DNA of 42,490 nucleotides from Tannerellaceae bacterium (GTDB lineage Bacteria; Bacteroidota; Bacteroidia; Bacteroidales; Tannerellaceae): NCBI GenBank assembly GCA_021201865.1, contig JAJQEE010000178.1, positions 3,250 to 45,739 of the forward strand, read 5' to 3'. Shown piece by piece: positions 33,558 to 42,413 of this stretch (position 1 is its first letter; each line of letters starts with the position of its first letter). The notes under the pieces were generated by a model. It saw only the letters and a program-made list of their open reading frames with translations, ran no database searches and was not told where the DNA came from. The position numbers and the translations under genes were made by a program.

Positions 33558-35879
33558 TTAAAAGATGAGAGCCACATCTGCTCCGATCCGGAAGGGTTTT
33601 CCCTTTTGCATAAAAGGATTACCAAATGATTCAAAGTAGAACGCCGTGAATTGCGTATCCGTCAGGTTCCTGCTCCAGAGATCTACTTTGACATTCCCTT
33701 TGCGTACTCCGGCTTTCGCATTCACTGTACCATAGAATTTCTGCGATATATCGTTGTGCTCCGTCCAGAAAATCTTTCCTGTTCCATTGAATTGGGCAGA
33801 CGCCGAAAACTGGTCAATAAAAGAATGGCGGATCAGTTTATTATAGTGAAGACCCACACTCAGGGTATGACGTGGTGTGTAAGGAATGAATTTTCCTTTG
33901 AAGTCTTCTTCCCCGTTGTCATAATCCCGGAAGGTAGCGTGTGTGTATCCGTAGTTAATATCTGCCGATACGTTCCGGACCGTTGCTTTCACCGAGGCTT
34001 CCACACCATAACTCTGTGCTTTCCCGGCATTGGCCAGAATACGTCCATTCCCACTATTTACAAACTGAGTGATCTGTACATCCTCTACATCCATATAGAA
34101 GAAAGTCAATTCCGAGGTCAGGTAATTTTTAATCAGTTCACTTCGCATCCCTAATTCATAATTCCAGCTATGTTCCGGTTTATAGGAAGCTACCTCTTCC
34201 ACAGATGCCGGCTCTTTGGCCATGGAAGGCATGAATTGATTCATCATGTCGTATTGCATCTGGCTTTGCATCAGGTCGGCTGACATCTGTACATTGTAAC
34301 CTCCGGTTTTATACCCTTTTGCTACCGATACATAGGTGAAGGTTCGGGGTGTGCATTCATATTTGAGTGAAACCTTGGGAAGTACCTGCCAGAAATCCTG
34401 GGAGGTGTGGATATCCATCACAGTCGGTTCTATGCCCTGCAATTCTGTATGATTACTTTCCGGAGAACCTCCGATCCCTAATCTCATGCGGGCTTCCGAC
34501 TGATAATCCATTTTCTGCTTTTCATAATCTAACCGGACCCCGGCTGTCAGAGAAAGACCGGGAGTGAAAAGGTTATTATACGTAGACTGGTGAAACAGAG
34601 CAACACCATAGGAGGGCGTGTCAAAAGAACCGGGAATATATAGCTCTTCGTCAAGAACTTTGAGATGAAGGGGCATACTTGTGTTTTTGTACATATCGTC
34701 AAACACTTTTTGAAGGACATTTTTCACTCCATCTTCCTTGAATGTAACCGGACCATCTGTGTGTAGATCATTATAAAATCCGAAAAGACCGAATGACCAT
34801 TGATAGTTGGTATTCAGATTACTTTTGATCGCGAATTCCTGATTGTATGCATGCTGTTTCTGTTTTTGGTTCAGCGTAAAAACAGACAGGGGGGAAAAGT
34901 CCTGATCCATCAGCATGTCATCTTTGAGATACTGATAGCCTGTTGTGCTGGTGAATATAAAAGAGGGAGTCTGGTATTCCAAAGCTAAATGGTTGGATAA
35001 CATATTCCGGTTATAGGAAACAGGGTCATTGATGTTCACCGGATCGATCACCCCTGTCTCTTTATGGTATAAGCCATATGGAAAAGCCCCCTGATCCGTA
35101 TAATCATAGGTGAAGGTATAACCTGCTTTAAAATTCGGTTTAATCTGCCAGTCTAACTTGAACCGTCCTCCGGCAGATTTTTCATGATCTGCCTTTTTAT
35201 CCGTATATATATTGGTGAAATAGCCGTTATGCTGATCATAATATCCTCCGATAGAAAGTCCAACCGTCTCACTTAATTTTCTGTAATGAGAGACCTTGCC
35301 TTTATAAGCTCCATAACTTCCTGCGGAAGCGGAAATACGTGTACCCTGATAGGATAGAGGAGAAAGCGTATAGATATTAATAATCCCTCCCATGGCATTT
35401 CTTCCATAGAGGGTTCCCTGTGGTCCTCGTAATACTTCGATCCGTTGAATATCTGTTAGTTCGAAATCAAATGTACTTTTATCCAGATAAGGAACATTAT
35501 CTACATATAATCCTACCGATTGCCCACTACTACGGGCACCGATTCCACGGATATAAATAGCAGAAGTTAATTTGGCTCCATAATCCGGAATATAGAGGTT
35601 CGGGACAAATGAACTGATATCTTTCAATGCATCAATCTGACGATTCGCAATCATTTGAGGGGAGATCAGCGAGACGGAACCCGGTAAGGTACGAAATTTA
35701 TTCGTCTCTTTAGCAGACGAGGTAATAATCACTTCGTCTATATTGTATGTTTTAATCGTATCTTTAGGGGTAGTGTCCTTCTCTTCTGCATGAAGAGATT
35801 GGATTCCAATTAATAGACCAAGGGCAGCGTACCAATAGCGTTTGTTCATTCTGACAACTGTTTGTATAACCGTCTGCAA
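33558..35879 (-). CDS. TonB-dependent outer-membrane receptor linked to heme genes
   Basis: 773 residues. The probable start is the inner ATG at 35849 (MNKRYWYAALGLLIGIQSLHA signal). Then comes TonB box YNIDEVIITSS, a plug (about 65-170) with SAIYIRGIGARSSGQSVGLYVDNVPYL and RIEVLRGPQGTLYGRNAMGGIINIYT, and a 22-strand barrel ending IGADVALIF. No SusC-type N-terminal domain, so it belongs with metal, cobalamin or porphyrin receptors. Position directly before hemN and hemG (22 bp) suggests import of a porphyrin or its precursor. No HemR-type FRAP/NPDL signature was evident, so heme itself is not assured. Confidence 0.88.
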   Translation of the reverse strand: MQTVIQTVVRMNKRYWYAALGLLIGIQSLHAEEKDTTPKDTIKTYNIDEVIITSSAKETNKFRTLPGSVSLISPQMIANRQIDALKDISSFVPNLYIPDYGAKLTSAIYIRGIGARSSGQSVGLYVDNVPYLDKSTFDFELTDIQRIEVLRGPQGTLYGRNAMGGIINIYTLSPLSYQGTRISASAGSYGAYKGKVSHYRKLSETVGLSIGGYYDQHNGYFTNIYTDKKADHEKSAGGRFKLDWQIKPNFKAGYTFTYDYTDQGAFPYGLYHKETGVIDPVNINDPVSYNRNMLSNHLALEYQTPSFIFTSTTGYQYLKDDMLMDQDFSPLSVFTLNQKQKQHAYNQEFAIKSNLNTNYQWSFGLFGFYNDLHTDGPVTFKEDGVKNVLQKVFDDMYKNTSMPLHLKVLDEELYIPGSFDTPSYGVALFHQSTYNNLFTPGLSLTAGVRLDYEKQKMDYQSEARMRLGIGGSPESNHTELQGIEPTVMDIHTSQDFWQVLPKVSLKYECTPRTFTYVSVAKGYKTGGYNVQMSADLMQSQMQYDMMNQFMPSMAKEPASVEEVASYKPEHSWNYELGMRSELIKNYLTSELTFFYMDVEDVQITQFVNSGNGRILANAGKAQSYGVEASVKATVRNVSADINYGYTHATFRDYDNGEEDFKGKFIPYTPRHTLSVGLHYNKLIRHSFIDQFSASAQFNGTGKIFWTEHNDISQKFYGTVNAKAGVRKGNVKVDLWSRNLTDTQFTAFYFESFGNPFMQKGKPFRIGADVALIF

Positions 35880-35956
35880 AGGAATAGAAAACAGGATGAT
35901 CGGGCAATCACTACATATAGTGATTTTCCATGGTAAAAGAAAAGGACCGGATGTTA

Positions 35957-36979
35957 TCAGCGAATGGTTTCATCAAAAAAGTGAAGAATAAATTCCTGAA
36001 TCTGCTGATGGATTAAACTTCTGTTTACAGTGGGCGGATCCGTATAATAAATAAGGTTCTGCTCTTTTAACTCCTTCAGGGGTTCACTAAGGAATATATA
36101 GTGTCCGGCCGGATCATCCAGTTCCATGTATATAGAACCTGGGATGAGTTGATGGTAGTTTCCTGCATTGCTTCTTACTGGTGCAATCTGGTCTCCTCCG
36201 GCTCCAATGATCAATACCGGCGACTGTATCGCAGAGGTTTGCTGCAGTTCTCTAAAACCTAAACCCAATGCCGGGGCCATGGCAACAAAAGCTTTGATCC
36301 GTTGGTCCTGTAAGGGTATGAAGGGAATTCCTTCACAGGAAAAATCATCCATAAAACCGGCTAATCCATCCAGTTCCGGAATTTCAAACTCCTTCTTTCC
36401 CTCCTCTGTCCGGGCATTTTCCATGAGTGTCGTACAACTTAGTTCTGCTCCTGCTAATGCCAGGGATGTATATCCTCCTAAAGAAAACCCGGCAACCCCG
36501 ATCCTCTCCGGATCAATATGCGCAGCGAGTTGGGGATCCACCAATAGTTGACGGATCAGGAAACTGATATCTAACGGACGTTCCCAATAGCGAAGAAAAT
36601 ACTCAGGAATAATATTGTCAAACGTATTGCCCCAGTGATCCGGTGCCGCTACTATGTATCCTTTTTCCGCTAATGCTGTGGCTAACCAGGCCAGCCCAAA
36701 CCGGTTTCCGCCTGTTCCGTGAGATAGTAAAACAAGAGGACATGGCTGGTCAGTCAGAGTCGCTTCCCGTATGGTCGGTGGTAAAAGGAAGGGCAGATCT
36801 GTCCTTCTGTTTCCTTCCGGATCTGTTTCCTGGGTAGGATACCAAAGCTCCGTAACAATCGGTCTGTTCTCCCGGTTCCCATCTGTATAAACCAATGTTT
36901 TCTCTCCTACACGATACTGGGCAGAGAGTTGAAAAGAGAATAAAAAGAGTTGAATAAACAGGAATAAAGTGGTTCTCAT
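35957..36979 (-). CDS. Secreted alpha/beta hydrolase (PAF-acetylhydrolase / dienelactone-hydrolase-like)
   Basis: 340 residues with a signal peptide (1-20). The hydrolase core shows oxyanion-loop LLSHGTGG (84-91), GYIVAAPDHWGN, the nucleophile elbow GFSLGG with S166, a candidate acid in VLIIGAGGDQIAPV, and a late His in DDPAGHYIFL. The pattern matches the platelet-activating-factor acetylhydrolase-like group, which cleaves short acyl esters. It starts 15 bp after the LuxR gene stop and may be read with it, but substrate and role are unknown. Confidence 0.85.
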   Translation of the reverse strand: MRTTLFLFIQLFLFSFQLSAQYRVGEKTLVYTDGNRENRPIVTELWYPTQETDPEGNRRTDLPFLLPPTIREATLTDQPCPLVLLSHGTGGNRFGLAWLATALAEKGYIVAAPDHWGNTFDNIIPEYFLRYWERPLDISFLIRQLLVDPQLAAHIDPERIGVAGFSLGGYTSLALAGAELSCTTLMENARTEEGKKEFEIPELDGLAGFMDDFSCEGIPFIPLQDQRIKAFVAMAPALGLGFRELQQTSAIQSPVLIIGAGGDQIAPVRSNAGNYHQLIPGSIYMELDDPAGHYIFLSEPLKELKEQNLIYYTDPPTVNRSLIHQQIQEFILHFFDETIR

Positions 36980-36994
36980 AGGATCAGGGGATTT

Positions 36995-37573
36995 TTATAA
37001 TTCGATATCATCCGCTGCGATCACGCCGTTCATGATCGCATAAAAGGTGAGTCCTGAGACGGTTTTGATCCCTAATTTAGCCGTAATATTTTTCCGGTGG
37101 GACAGGACCGTGTTCAGACTAATGTTTAATTTATCTGCAATTTCTTTATTGGTACTTCCTTTCACAATGAGTTGAAGAACATCTGTTTCCCTGGCAGATA
37201 ACTCTTTGTTCCCTTCATGAGGGAGTGGGTTGCTGTCCACAGAAAACAGGTGTTGCATTTGTTCAATAATGGTCTCCTGTGCAGCATGTATACCTATATA
37301 ATAGGGCGTGAGACTATGGGAAGGAATTTCTTTCCCGTGGATTAAAACACAGGCTTTCATTTTCCGGGGAAGAAAGAAGTCCGCATTGATGGTAAAGGTT
37401 TCCGCATCCGTAAAATAATAATCAAAATGATCGGATGCCACTTTGGAGAAAAGGGTAAAATCCGGATAGTAGGAAATGTCAGCCGGATGAAAGTAATCCA
37501 TGATCAGGCTTTGCAATCCCGTACTTTGTAAAGTATCAGAAAGTATAATCGCTATATGTTTTGTTCGTTGCAT
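36995..37573 (-). CDS. LuxR-family transcriptional regulator with receiver-like N-terminus
   Basis: 192 residues. The C-terminal half is a LuxR/NarL-type HTH: LSARETDVLQLIVKGSTNKEIADKLNISLNTVLSHRKNITAKLGI (about 127-171). The N-terminal half (1-110) has the alternating strand/helix pattern of a receiver but lacks an obvious phospho-acceptor, with YYFTDAETF at that place and no DD pair. Its start overlaps the stop of the RIC-like gene (TGATG), so the two products are made together. It probably regulates according to that partner rather than a histidine kinase. Confidence 0.85.
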   Translation of the reverse strand: MQRTKHIAIILSDTLQSTGLQSLIMDYFHPADISYYPDFTLFSKVASDHFDYYFTDAETFTINADFFLPRKMKACVLIHGKEIPSHSLTPYYIGIHAAQETIIEQMQHLFSVDSNPLPHEGNKELSARETDVLQLIVKGSTNKEIADKLNISLNTVLSHRKNITAKLGIKTVSGLTFYAIMNGVIAADDIEL

Positions 37574-38295
37574 CAGGCATTCCGGATGGATACGTGGTGT
37601 TCCATCGCGGAAACCATAGGAACCAGTATCCGGTATCGTATACGGTTATGTTGTTTGATATCTTTTTCAAGACTACTGATTGAAAATATAACAGCGTAGC
37701 AAAGATTTTGATCATACGTTCCTGACAAATGTTTGATCATAATACTTTTCAGATCCGCCAGCAGTGCTTCAATCATATCTTCCCCCTGCTCTTCCGCATC
37801 TAACGACAGGTCCGGTTCTCTCTGTTCAGCCGTTTTCTCCTGTAATTTCTCACTTAACCCCAGGCAATAGGGAAACCATTGGCGTTGGTCTTTCTCAATC
37901 CGGGCCGTTAATTCATCTTTGAAGGAAGCAAAAAACTTACCGATCAGTTTGAGGGATTGATTCGCCGGTTCACTCTGCGAAATAAAGGAGTTGAGGTGAC
38001 GTTCGATGTTGGGTAACTGGAATTTCAGATAATAGAAATTGGTCTTGGTCAGGTAATCAATGATTTGGGAAGTATGGAAAGACTGCAACTTCCTTTCCGG
38101 AAAATATTCCTCATTCAGGAACGCATTGATGACTGTCAGGAAGAAATCCGTATCTAATTCATATTCCCGGCAGATCTCCCGGACGGATTTATCTCCTAAT
38201 CCCAGTTTGATACCAAAGCGGTTTAAAACCGGAATCAGTGAGGAGTGGCTTTCCACTACCTCACTTAATTGTATGTTTGCATCCACTAACGGCAT
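37573..38295 (-). CDS. RIC/ScdA-like protein with hemerythrin-type helical domain
   Basis: 240 residues from the ATG at 38295; the longer frame to 38388 would overlap the upstream gene. The N-terminal 70 residues resemble the ScdA_N/DUF542 domain of iron-centre repair proteins (LSEVVESHSSLIPVLNRFGIKLGLGDKSVREICREYELD). The rest looks like the four-helix hemerythrin part (IIDYLTKTNFYYLKFQLPNIERHL; LTARIEKDQRQWFPYC; LEKDIKQHNRIRYRILVPM). Aligned by eye, most di-iron His/Glu ligands are replaced (for example the usual HH before YLREELP is NF). It may therefore be a signalling rather than iron-donating protein. Starts 1 bp after the TIM-barrel gene and overlaps the LuxR gene. Confidence 0.75.
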   Translation of the reverse strand: MPLVDANIQLSEVVESHSSLIPVLNRFGIKLGLGDKSVREICREYELDTDFFLTVINAFLNEEYFPERKLQSFHTSQIIDYLTKTNFYYLKFQLPNIERHLNSFISQSEPANQSLKLIGKFFASFKDELTARIEKDQRQWFPYCLGLSEKLQEKTAEQREPDLSLDAEEQGEDMIEALLADLKSIMIKHLSGTYDQNLCYAVIFSISSLEKDIKQHNRIRYRILVPMVSAMEHHVSIRNA

Positions 38296-38296
38296 A

Positions 38297-39238
38297 TCAG
38301 GCTTTTTTCCATTGTTCGCGAAGTAATTCCAGAGCCGCAGGAACCACCACGTTCCGGTCTCCCTGGCAACCACATTCAAAGCTGACATATTTCGTGTAGT
38401 CCAGCATCTTTAATCCTTTGAAGCCGTTGATGTAGCAGTCTGCATCCCCATCTTCTCCCGGCATACTACGGCGTTTGCGGCTGGCTACATGCACATGTTG
38501 CAGGTAATCACCACCGGACAGGAAAGCGCCCATATCCGAAGTTTCTTCCCAGGTCATATGCCAGAAGTCGCCCATGCAACGAACACCCGGATTATTAATA
38601 TCCCGGCAGATAGAAGCTGCATCTGCCACCTGGCGGAGATAGAAGGCTTCTTTCCGGTTCAGTGGCTCTAAGATCACAGTCGTTCCATGTTGGGCAGCAA
38701 ACGTTCCCATTTCGTTGAACTGTTCGCATAAGAAATCCCTGGTTTCCTGTGTATGAGGTTTGACCGGAACCTGCTGATTAAAGGCCGGGACAATAATTAC
38801 ACCGGTGGATCCTAATTCACCTGCCGCAGCAATGATCTCCTTCATCGTATCCATACATTCCTTACGAACGGCCGGATCCTCAGACAGAATAAAACCTTTG
38901 AACCCTGCACAGATCGCACTCACTTTGATATTTCGTCCGCTGAGTGCCTGTTTGATCTCATTTACACGTCCGGCCAGTCCGCCACCTCCCGGTTCAAATC
39001 CAACCACTCCATGTTTTTCCATGAAGTCTAATTTTTCATTCAACGTTTCTCCCGGAGCAATTCCTTCCTGAAAGGAAAGGTTCAATTCCGCTTTTGTTTC
39101 ACAGGAAGCTTTGCAGCCATCCGCTGAATCTTTCGAAGCCGGATTGGAAGAACAGGCAGCCAGTGCTGTGCTACCTACGGAAGCCACTGCCACACTGGAT
39201 AAAGACGTTCTCAGAAAGTTTCTTCTATTAAGTGTCAT
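38297..39238 (-). CDS. Xylose-isomerase-like TIM-barrel protein (Tat-type lipoprotein signal)
   Basis: 313 residues. The N-terminus MTLNRRNFLRTSLSS is a twin-arginine signal with a lipobox-like ALAACS (C29), so the folded protein is probably exported and anchored. The remainder is an AP-endonuclease-2/xylose-isomerase barrel: VVGFEPGGGG, GVIIVPAFNQQ, TTVILEPLNRKEAF, VRCMGDFWHMTWEE, DYLQHVHVASRKRR and YVSFECGC, giving plausible metal ligands E, D, H and E. Related to hydroxypyruvate-isomerase-like sugar epimerases. Follows the Gfo/Idh/MocA gene across a repeat-bearing spacer, a common pairing in Bacteroidota sugar metabolism. Substrate unknown. Confidence 0.86.
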   Translation of the reverse strand: MTLNRRNFLRTSLSSVAVASVGSTALAACSSNPASKDSADGCKASCETKAELNLSFQEGIAPGETLNEKLDFMEKHGVVGFEPGGGGLAGRVNEIKQALSGRNIKVSAICAGFKGFILSEDPAVRKECMDTMKEIIAAAGELGSTGVIIVPAFNQQVPVKPHTQETRDFLCEQFNEMGTFAAQHGTTVILEPLNRKEAFYLRQVADAASICRDINNPGVRCMGDFWHMTWEETSDMGAFLSGGDYLQHVHVASRKRRSMPGEDGDADCYINGFKGLKMLDYTKYVSFECGCQGDRNVVVPAALELLREQWKKA

Positions 39239-39249
39239 ATCTTGTTATT

Positions 39250-39362
39250 TGAGATGAACATTCTATCAGAAGTCAAAGGAGTTAAGTAGTGAAAGGAGTG
39301 AATTATTTTACTAATCTTTATTCTCCTTTGACTCCTTAACTCCCTGACTGCTTACTACTATC
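39250..39362. repeat. Repeat-bearing spacer between Gfo/Idh and TIM-barrel genes
   Basis: GTCAAAGGAGTTAAGTAGTG (39272) faces inverted relatives (CTCCTTTGACTCCTTAACTC, around 39322-39341), forming an imperfect palindrome. The segment 39272-39292 matches 13684-13704 at all but four positions, showing a shared intergenic repeat family. Confidence 0.6.
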
Positions 39363-39382
39363 TGGTCCAAGACCAGAACTAT

Positions 39383-40783
39383 TTATTTTTTATCAAGCGG
39401 TTTTCCCGGAACAGGTACAGTCATGCCGCTCATATCCATTTTTCCTGTTAAATTCAGGTCTTTTGGCATGTAGTCCATCGGAGACGCTGACATAGCATCC
39501 CAGGTTGTTTCTGCCCCTGTATAAGCGGACTCACGACCCATGATCGCAGCCAGACAAGCGATTGCATTGTCAGAAGCCTGGTCGATCGGAGTTTTGCTGC
39601 GGATGTGGTTAATCCAGTTTACATGTTCCAATGTATAGGGGTCTGTTTGTTTGAAGTTGGCTTTTTCAGCTTCGATGTCCCATCTCCAGAGTTCTTTACC
39701 GGAAAGATCTTTGATTACGGCAAGGTTACCCTGGTTGGTTTCACAGGTCCCTTTCGTTCCCTGGATAAATTCGCTTACGTTGGTAGCTGTACCATCCATC
39801 TGGCGGCACATACTATGCAGGTGAATACCATTTTCCATGGTGAAGTCTACACTGAAGTTGTCATACTGGTCACCGGTAATACGGCGTTGACGGGATCCGA
39901 AACCTACTGCTGAAACAGGTTTCAGTCCGGAGAACCAGGTAAATACGTCAATGTTGTGTACGTGCTGTTCTACGATATGGTCACCGGATAACCATTTCCA
40001 GTTCACCCAGTCTTTGATCATCCATTCGCAATCGCTCCAGCCGGCCTGTCTTTCGCGGAACCAAAGCATCGGCTGATTCCAGTAAACCACACCCCCTGTA
40101 ATTTCACCGATCATACCATCCATCACTCTTCTGTAGGCTTCATTATAGCTACGTTGGTGGTGACGTTGTACACCTGTGATCACACACAGGTTTTTAGCAG
40201 CAGCCTGTTTGGCAGTAGCTACAATCGTACGATACCCTACAGGATCTACACAGATCGGTTTTTCTAAGAACGAGTGTTTCCCTTTTTCGGTAGCATATTG
40301 GAACTGGACCGGACGGAAGTTAGGAGGAGTGGCAATGATGACTACATCCACACCACTGTCAATCGCTTCTTTGTAAGCATCCAGCCCTACAAAACGCATG
40401 CTTTCAGGAATATCTATATTCTTTTCTGATTTCAGTTTAGCAGCCAGATCATCTACTCTTTCTTTGAACGTATCAGCCAAAGCGGTGATGGTTACACCGT
40501 TCGCAGCGTTCAGGAAGTTGAATGCAGCACCTGAACCACGGCCACCACAACCCACGATTGCCGCTTTTAATTCCTGTCCGTCATTCGCAAAATCCACTAA
40601 ATTAGGGATGTAATAACTTCCGGGTGCTTTCAGAGGTGCAGATGCACTACTTGCACTACCACCCCCTTCACCACAGGATGTCAGGATGGCTGCGGTACTA
40701 CCCGTACCAATGGCTCCTACTGCGCCGGCTAACGCTGAGCTCTTTAAAAATGATCTTCTACTGATACCGTTTTCTTTTTTCAT
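39383..40783 (-). CDS. Gfo/Idh/MocA-family oxidoreductase (Tat-type lipoprotein signal)
   Basis: 466 residues from the ATG at 40783; the longer frame overlaps the upstream gene and delays the signal. The start MKKENGISRRSFLKSSALAG is a twin-arginine signal, with lipobox-like LTSC. The Rossmann part begins KAAIVGCGGRGSGAAFNFL, continues ALADTFKERVD, VVIIATPPNFR and the family motif EKPICVDP. Sugar-binding part includes GVQRHHQRSYNEAYRRV and DHIVEQHVHNIDVFTWF, with the catalytic-type His near HNID. Such exported enzymes use a tightly bound NAD(P) and act on sugars (glycosidase-like or inositol/glucose dehydrogenase type). It may be read with the cytochrome-FGE gene (40-bp gap) and the TIM-barrel gene. 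Confidence 0.9.
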   Translation of the reverse strand: MKKENGISRRSFLKSSALAGAVGAIGTGSTAAILTSCGEGGGSASSASAPLKAPGSYYIPNLVDFANDGQELKAAIVGCGGRGSGAAFNFLNAANGVTITALADTFKERVDDLAAKLKSEKNIDIPESMRFVGLDAYKEAIDSGVDVVIIATPPNFRPVQFQYATEKGKHSFLEKPICVDPVGYRTIVATAKQAAAKNLCVITGVQRHHQRSYNEAYRRVMDGMIGEITGGVVYWNQPMLWFRERQAGWSDCEWMIKDWVNWKWLSGDHIVEQHVHNIDVFTWFSGLKPVSAVGFGSRQRRITGDQYDNFSVDFTMENGIHLHSMCRQMDGTATNVSEFIQGTKGTCETNQGNLAVIKDLSGKELWRWDIEAEKANFKQTDPYTLEHVNWINHIRSKTPIDQASDNAIACLAAIMGRESAYTGAETTWDAMSASPMDYMPKDLNLTGKMDMSGMTVPVPGKPLDKK

Positions 40784-40823
40784 GATATATGTATTTAAAG
40801 TATTTTGTAAATAGTTGTTTCTC

Positions 40824-42413
40824 TTAGTTTGCTCCGATCGCAGGATCCGGTTCACATACTACCCGGAAACCGATACCACGGATGTCTGAATACCACCAAA
40901 TACTCTTTGGCTGTTGTGGGTCTGTTTTCAGCCACGCTTCATGTTTCGTATAGTCACGGGCTGCTGATCGTACATCCGCCGCGTCAGAGGTATAATTTCC
41001 ACCCCGTACAACCCATTCTTCTCCGGTAGTTACCCGTGGGTCTGTTACATTTTCCGGAGTTTTGCTATACGCTTCCGGGTCATATTTGTCACAGGTATAT
41101 TCCATGACGTTCCCTAACATATTTTTAAGACCGAATGGATTGGCTTCCACTTCTGAAGGCTCCTGAGTCCTGTTTTTACTGTTTTTACTGTAAATCACAT
41201 ACTGGCTGATCACATCCGTATCCGCATCAAAGAATTTACGCCAGAAACCTTCATCCGAGAATTTCTTCGGATCACCCGGGAAGAAATAAGGAGTCTCCGT
41301 TCCGCCACGGGCGGCATATTCCCACTCTGCCTCTGTCGGCAGACGGTACTTCTTACCGGTTTTCAGGGATAGCCACTGACAGAATGTTTCTGCTGCATAA
41401 TGAGTCATCGTAATAGCCGGACGATCACCGGAACCCCAACCCTGATCCGGGAATCCAAAGGGAGGAGTCGGACCGGATACGGCATCCACATCGGGACGGC
41501 TGTTATTCGCATAGACTGTTTCCGGAGGCGTACGCCCTTCACTCATGGTATTACCATAAAATGCCCAGTACTGATCCCAGGTACATTCCACTTCAGCCAT
41601 AAAGAACGGACTCAGGGTGACATTCCGTACCGGAGCTTCATCCGCTTGATGGAAGGGTTCTTTGGAAGTACTACCCATTTTGAATGTTCCGCCGGGAATG
41701 GCCACCATTTTGAAAGAGACCGGCGTACCGGGGATCTGTTCCACATAGTCTGTGAAAGAGGTAACTTCCGTCGCTGTTTTAAAATATAAGCTGGTATCAA
41801 CCGGTGCATTGCTGCCTGCCACACCCAACCCCGGAATACCTGCCATTTTGGAGTGGCTGTAGTTCGGATTGTAGTGACCTACGTCTAAATGGCAACTGAT
41901 ACATTGCAGGTCTAATTTCTTTTCATTCTCATCATAATAGAGGTGGGCCGTAATCCCATCCTGTGTAATTCCCTGTGGGAAAAGATTGTAGTGACATTCT
42001 TTACAGGATTCGTTCGGAATATATTTAATCGCATGTTCTAACTCCGCTTTCAGCTCCCAGTTGAAATCCGCACTGTCTTTAGTCAGATATCCCCAGACAT
42101 CGGTGAGACCTAACTTCGCTTTCGCTGTGTAGAAATCCCATGTGTTCTTTTGTGGAGGTAAATGGCAGGAAACACAGTCGGTTTTCGTACCGCTTTTGTT
42201 GTTCATATGAACCGATAAACGCCAGCTTTCTTCTGCATGAGGATGCACATGGCACATCATACAGGATTCATTGGTATTAAAATAGACGGCTGTTAAATAG
42301 ACACCGAGAAGAGCCCCGGCTCCGAGAAGAAGACCCACGAAAAAAATAAAGGATTTCTTTTTGAAGAATTTACTTTTTCCGGATGAATAGCGATTAGAAT
42401 TTCTGTTAGTCAT
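40824..42413 (-). CDS. Tetraheme NapC/NrfH-type cytochrome c fused to a formylglycine-enzyme-like (SUMF1) domain
   Basis: 529 residues. A single membrane helix (about 22-45) anchors a periplasmic NapC/NirT-like domain with four heme sites CxxCH at 51-55, 80-84, 137-141 and 171-175. Residues about 232-525 are a SUMF1/FGE-like fold: MVAIPGGTFKMGS, FFMAEVECTWDQYWAF, YRLPTEAEWEYAARGG, GNVMEYTCDKYDPEAY, VVRGGNYTSDAADVRSAARD and GIGFRVVCE. The catalytic cysteine pair of true FGE is missing from the GGNYTSDAADVRSAAR segment, so it is unlikely to make formylglycine and may be structural or ligand-binding. The cytochrome part suggests quinol oxidation passing electrons to a partner. It is the first gene of the row running to 35957. 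Confidence 0.9.
   Translation of the reverse strand: MTNRNSNRYSSGKSKFFKKKSFIFFVGLLLGAGALLGVYLTAVYFNTNESCMMCHVHPHAEESWRLSVHMNNKSGTKTDCVSCHLPPQKNTWDFYTAKAKLGLTDVWGYLTKDSADFNWELKAELEHAIKYIPNESCKECHYNLFPQGITQDGITAHLYYDENEKKLDLQCISCHLDVGHYNPNYSHSKMAGIPGLGVAGSNAPVDTSLYFKTATEVTSFTDYVEQIPGTPVSFKMVAIPGGTFKMGSTSKEPFHQADEAPVRNVTLSPFFMAEVECTWDQYWAFYGNTMSEGRTPPETVYANNSRPDVDAVSGPTPPFGFPDQGWGSGDRPAITMTHYAAETFCQWLSLKTGKKYRLPTEAEWEYAARGGTETPYFFPGDPKKFSDEGFWRKFFDADTDVISQYVIYSKNSKNRTQEPSEVEANPFGLKNMLGNVMEYTCDKYDPEAYSKTPENVTDPRVTTGEEWVVRGGNYTSDAADVRSAARDYTKHEAWLKTDPQQPKSIWWYSDIRGIGFRVVCEPDPAIGAN

Noticed and set aside
38296-38388. Longer start for the RIC-like protein
   Set aside because: It overlaps the end of the TIM-barrel gene by about 90 bp; the ATG at 38295 sits directly after that stop.
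40784-40855. Longer start for the Gfo/Idh/MocA protein
   Set aside because: It would overlap the cytochrome gene end and bury the twin-arginine signal. The ATG at 40783 places RRSFLK correctly.
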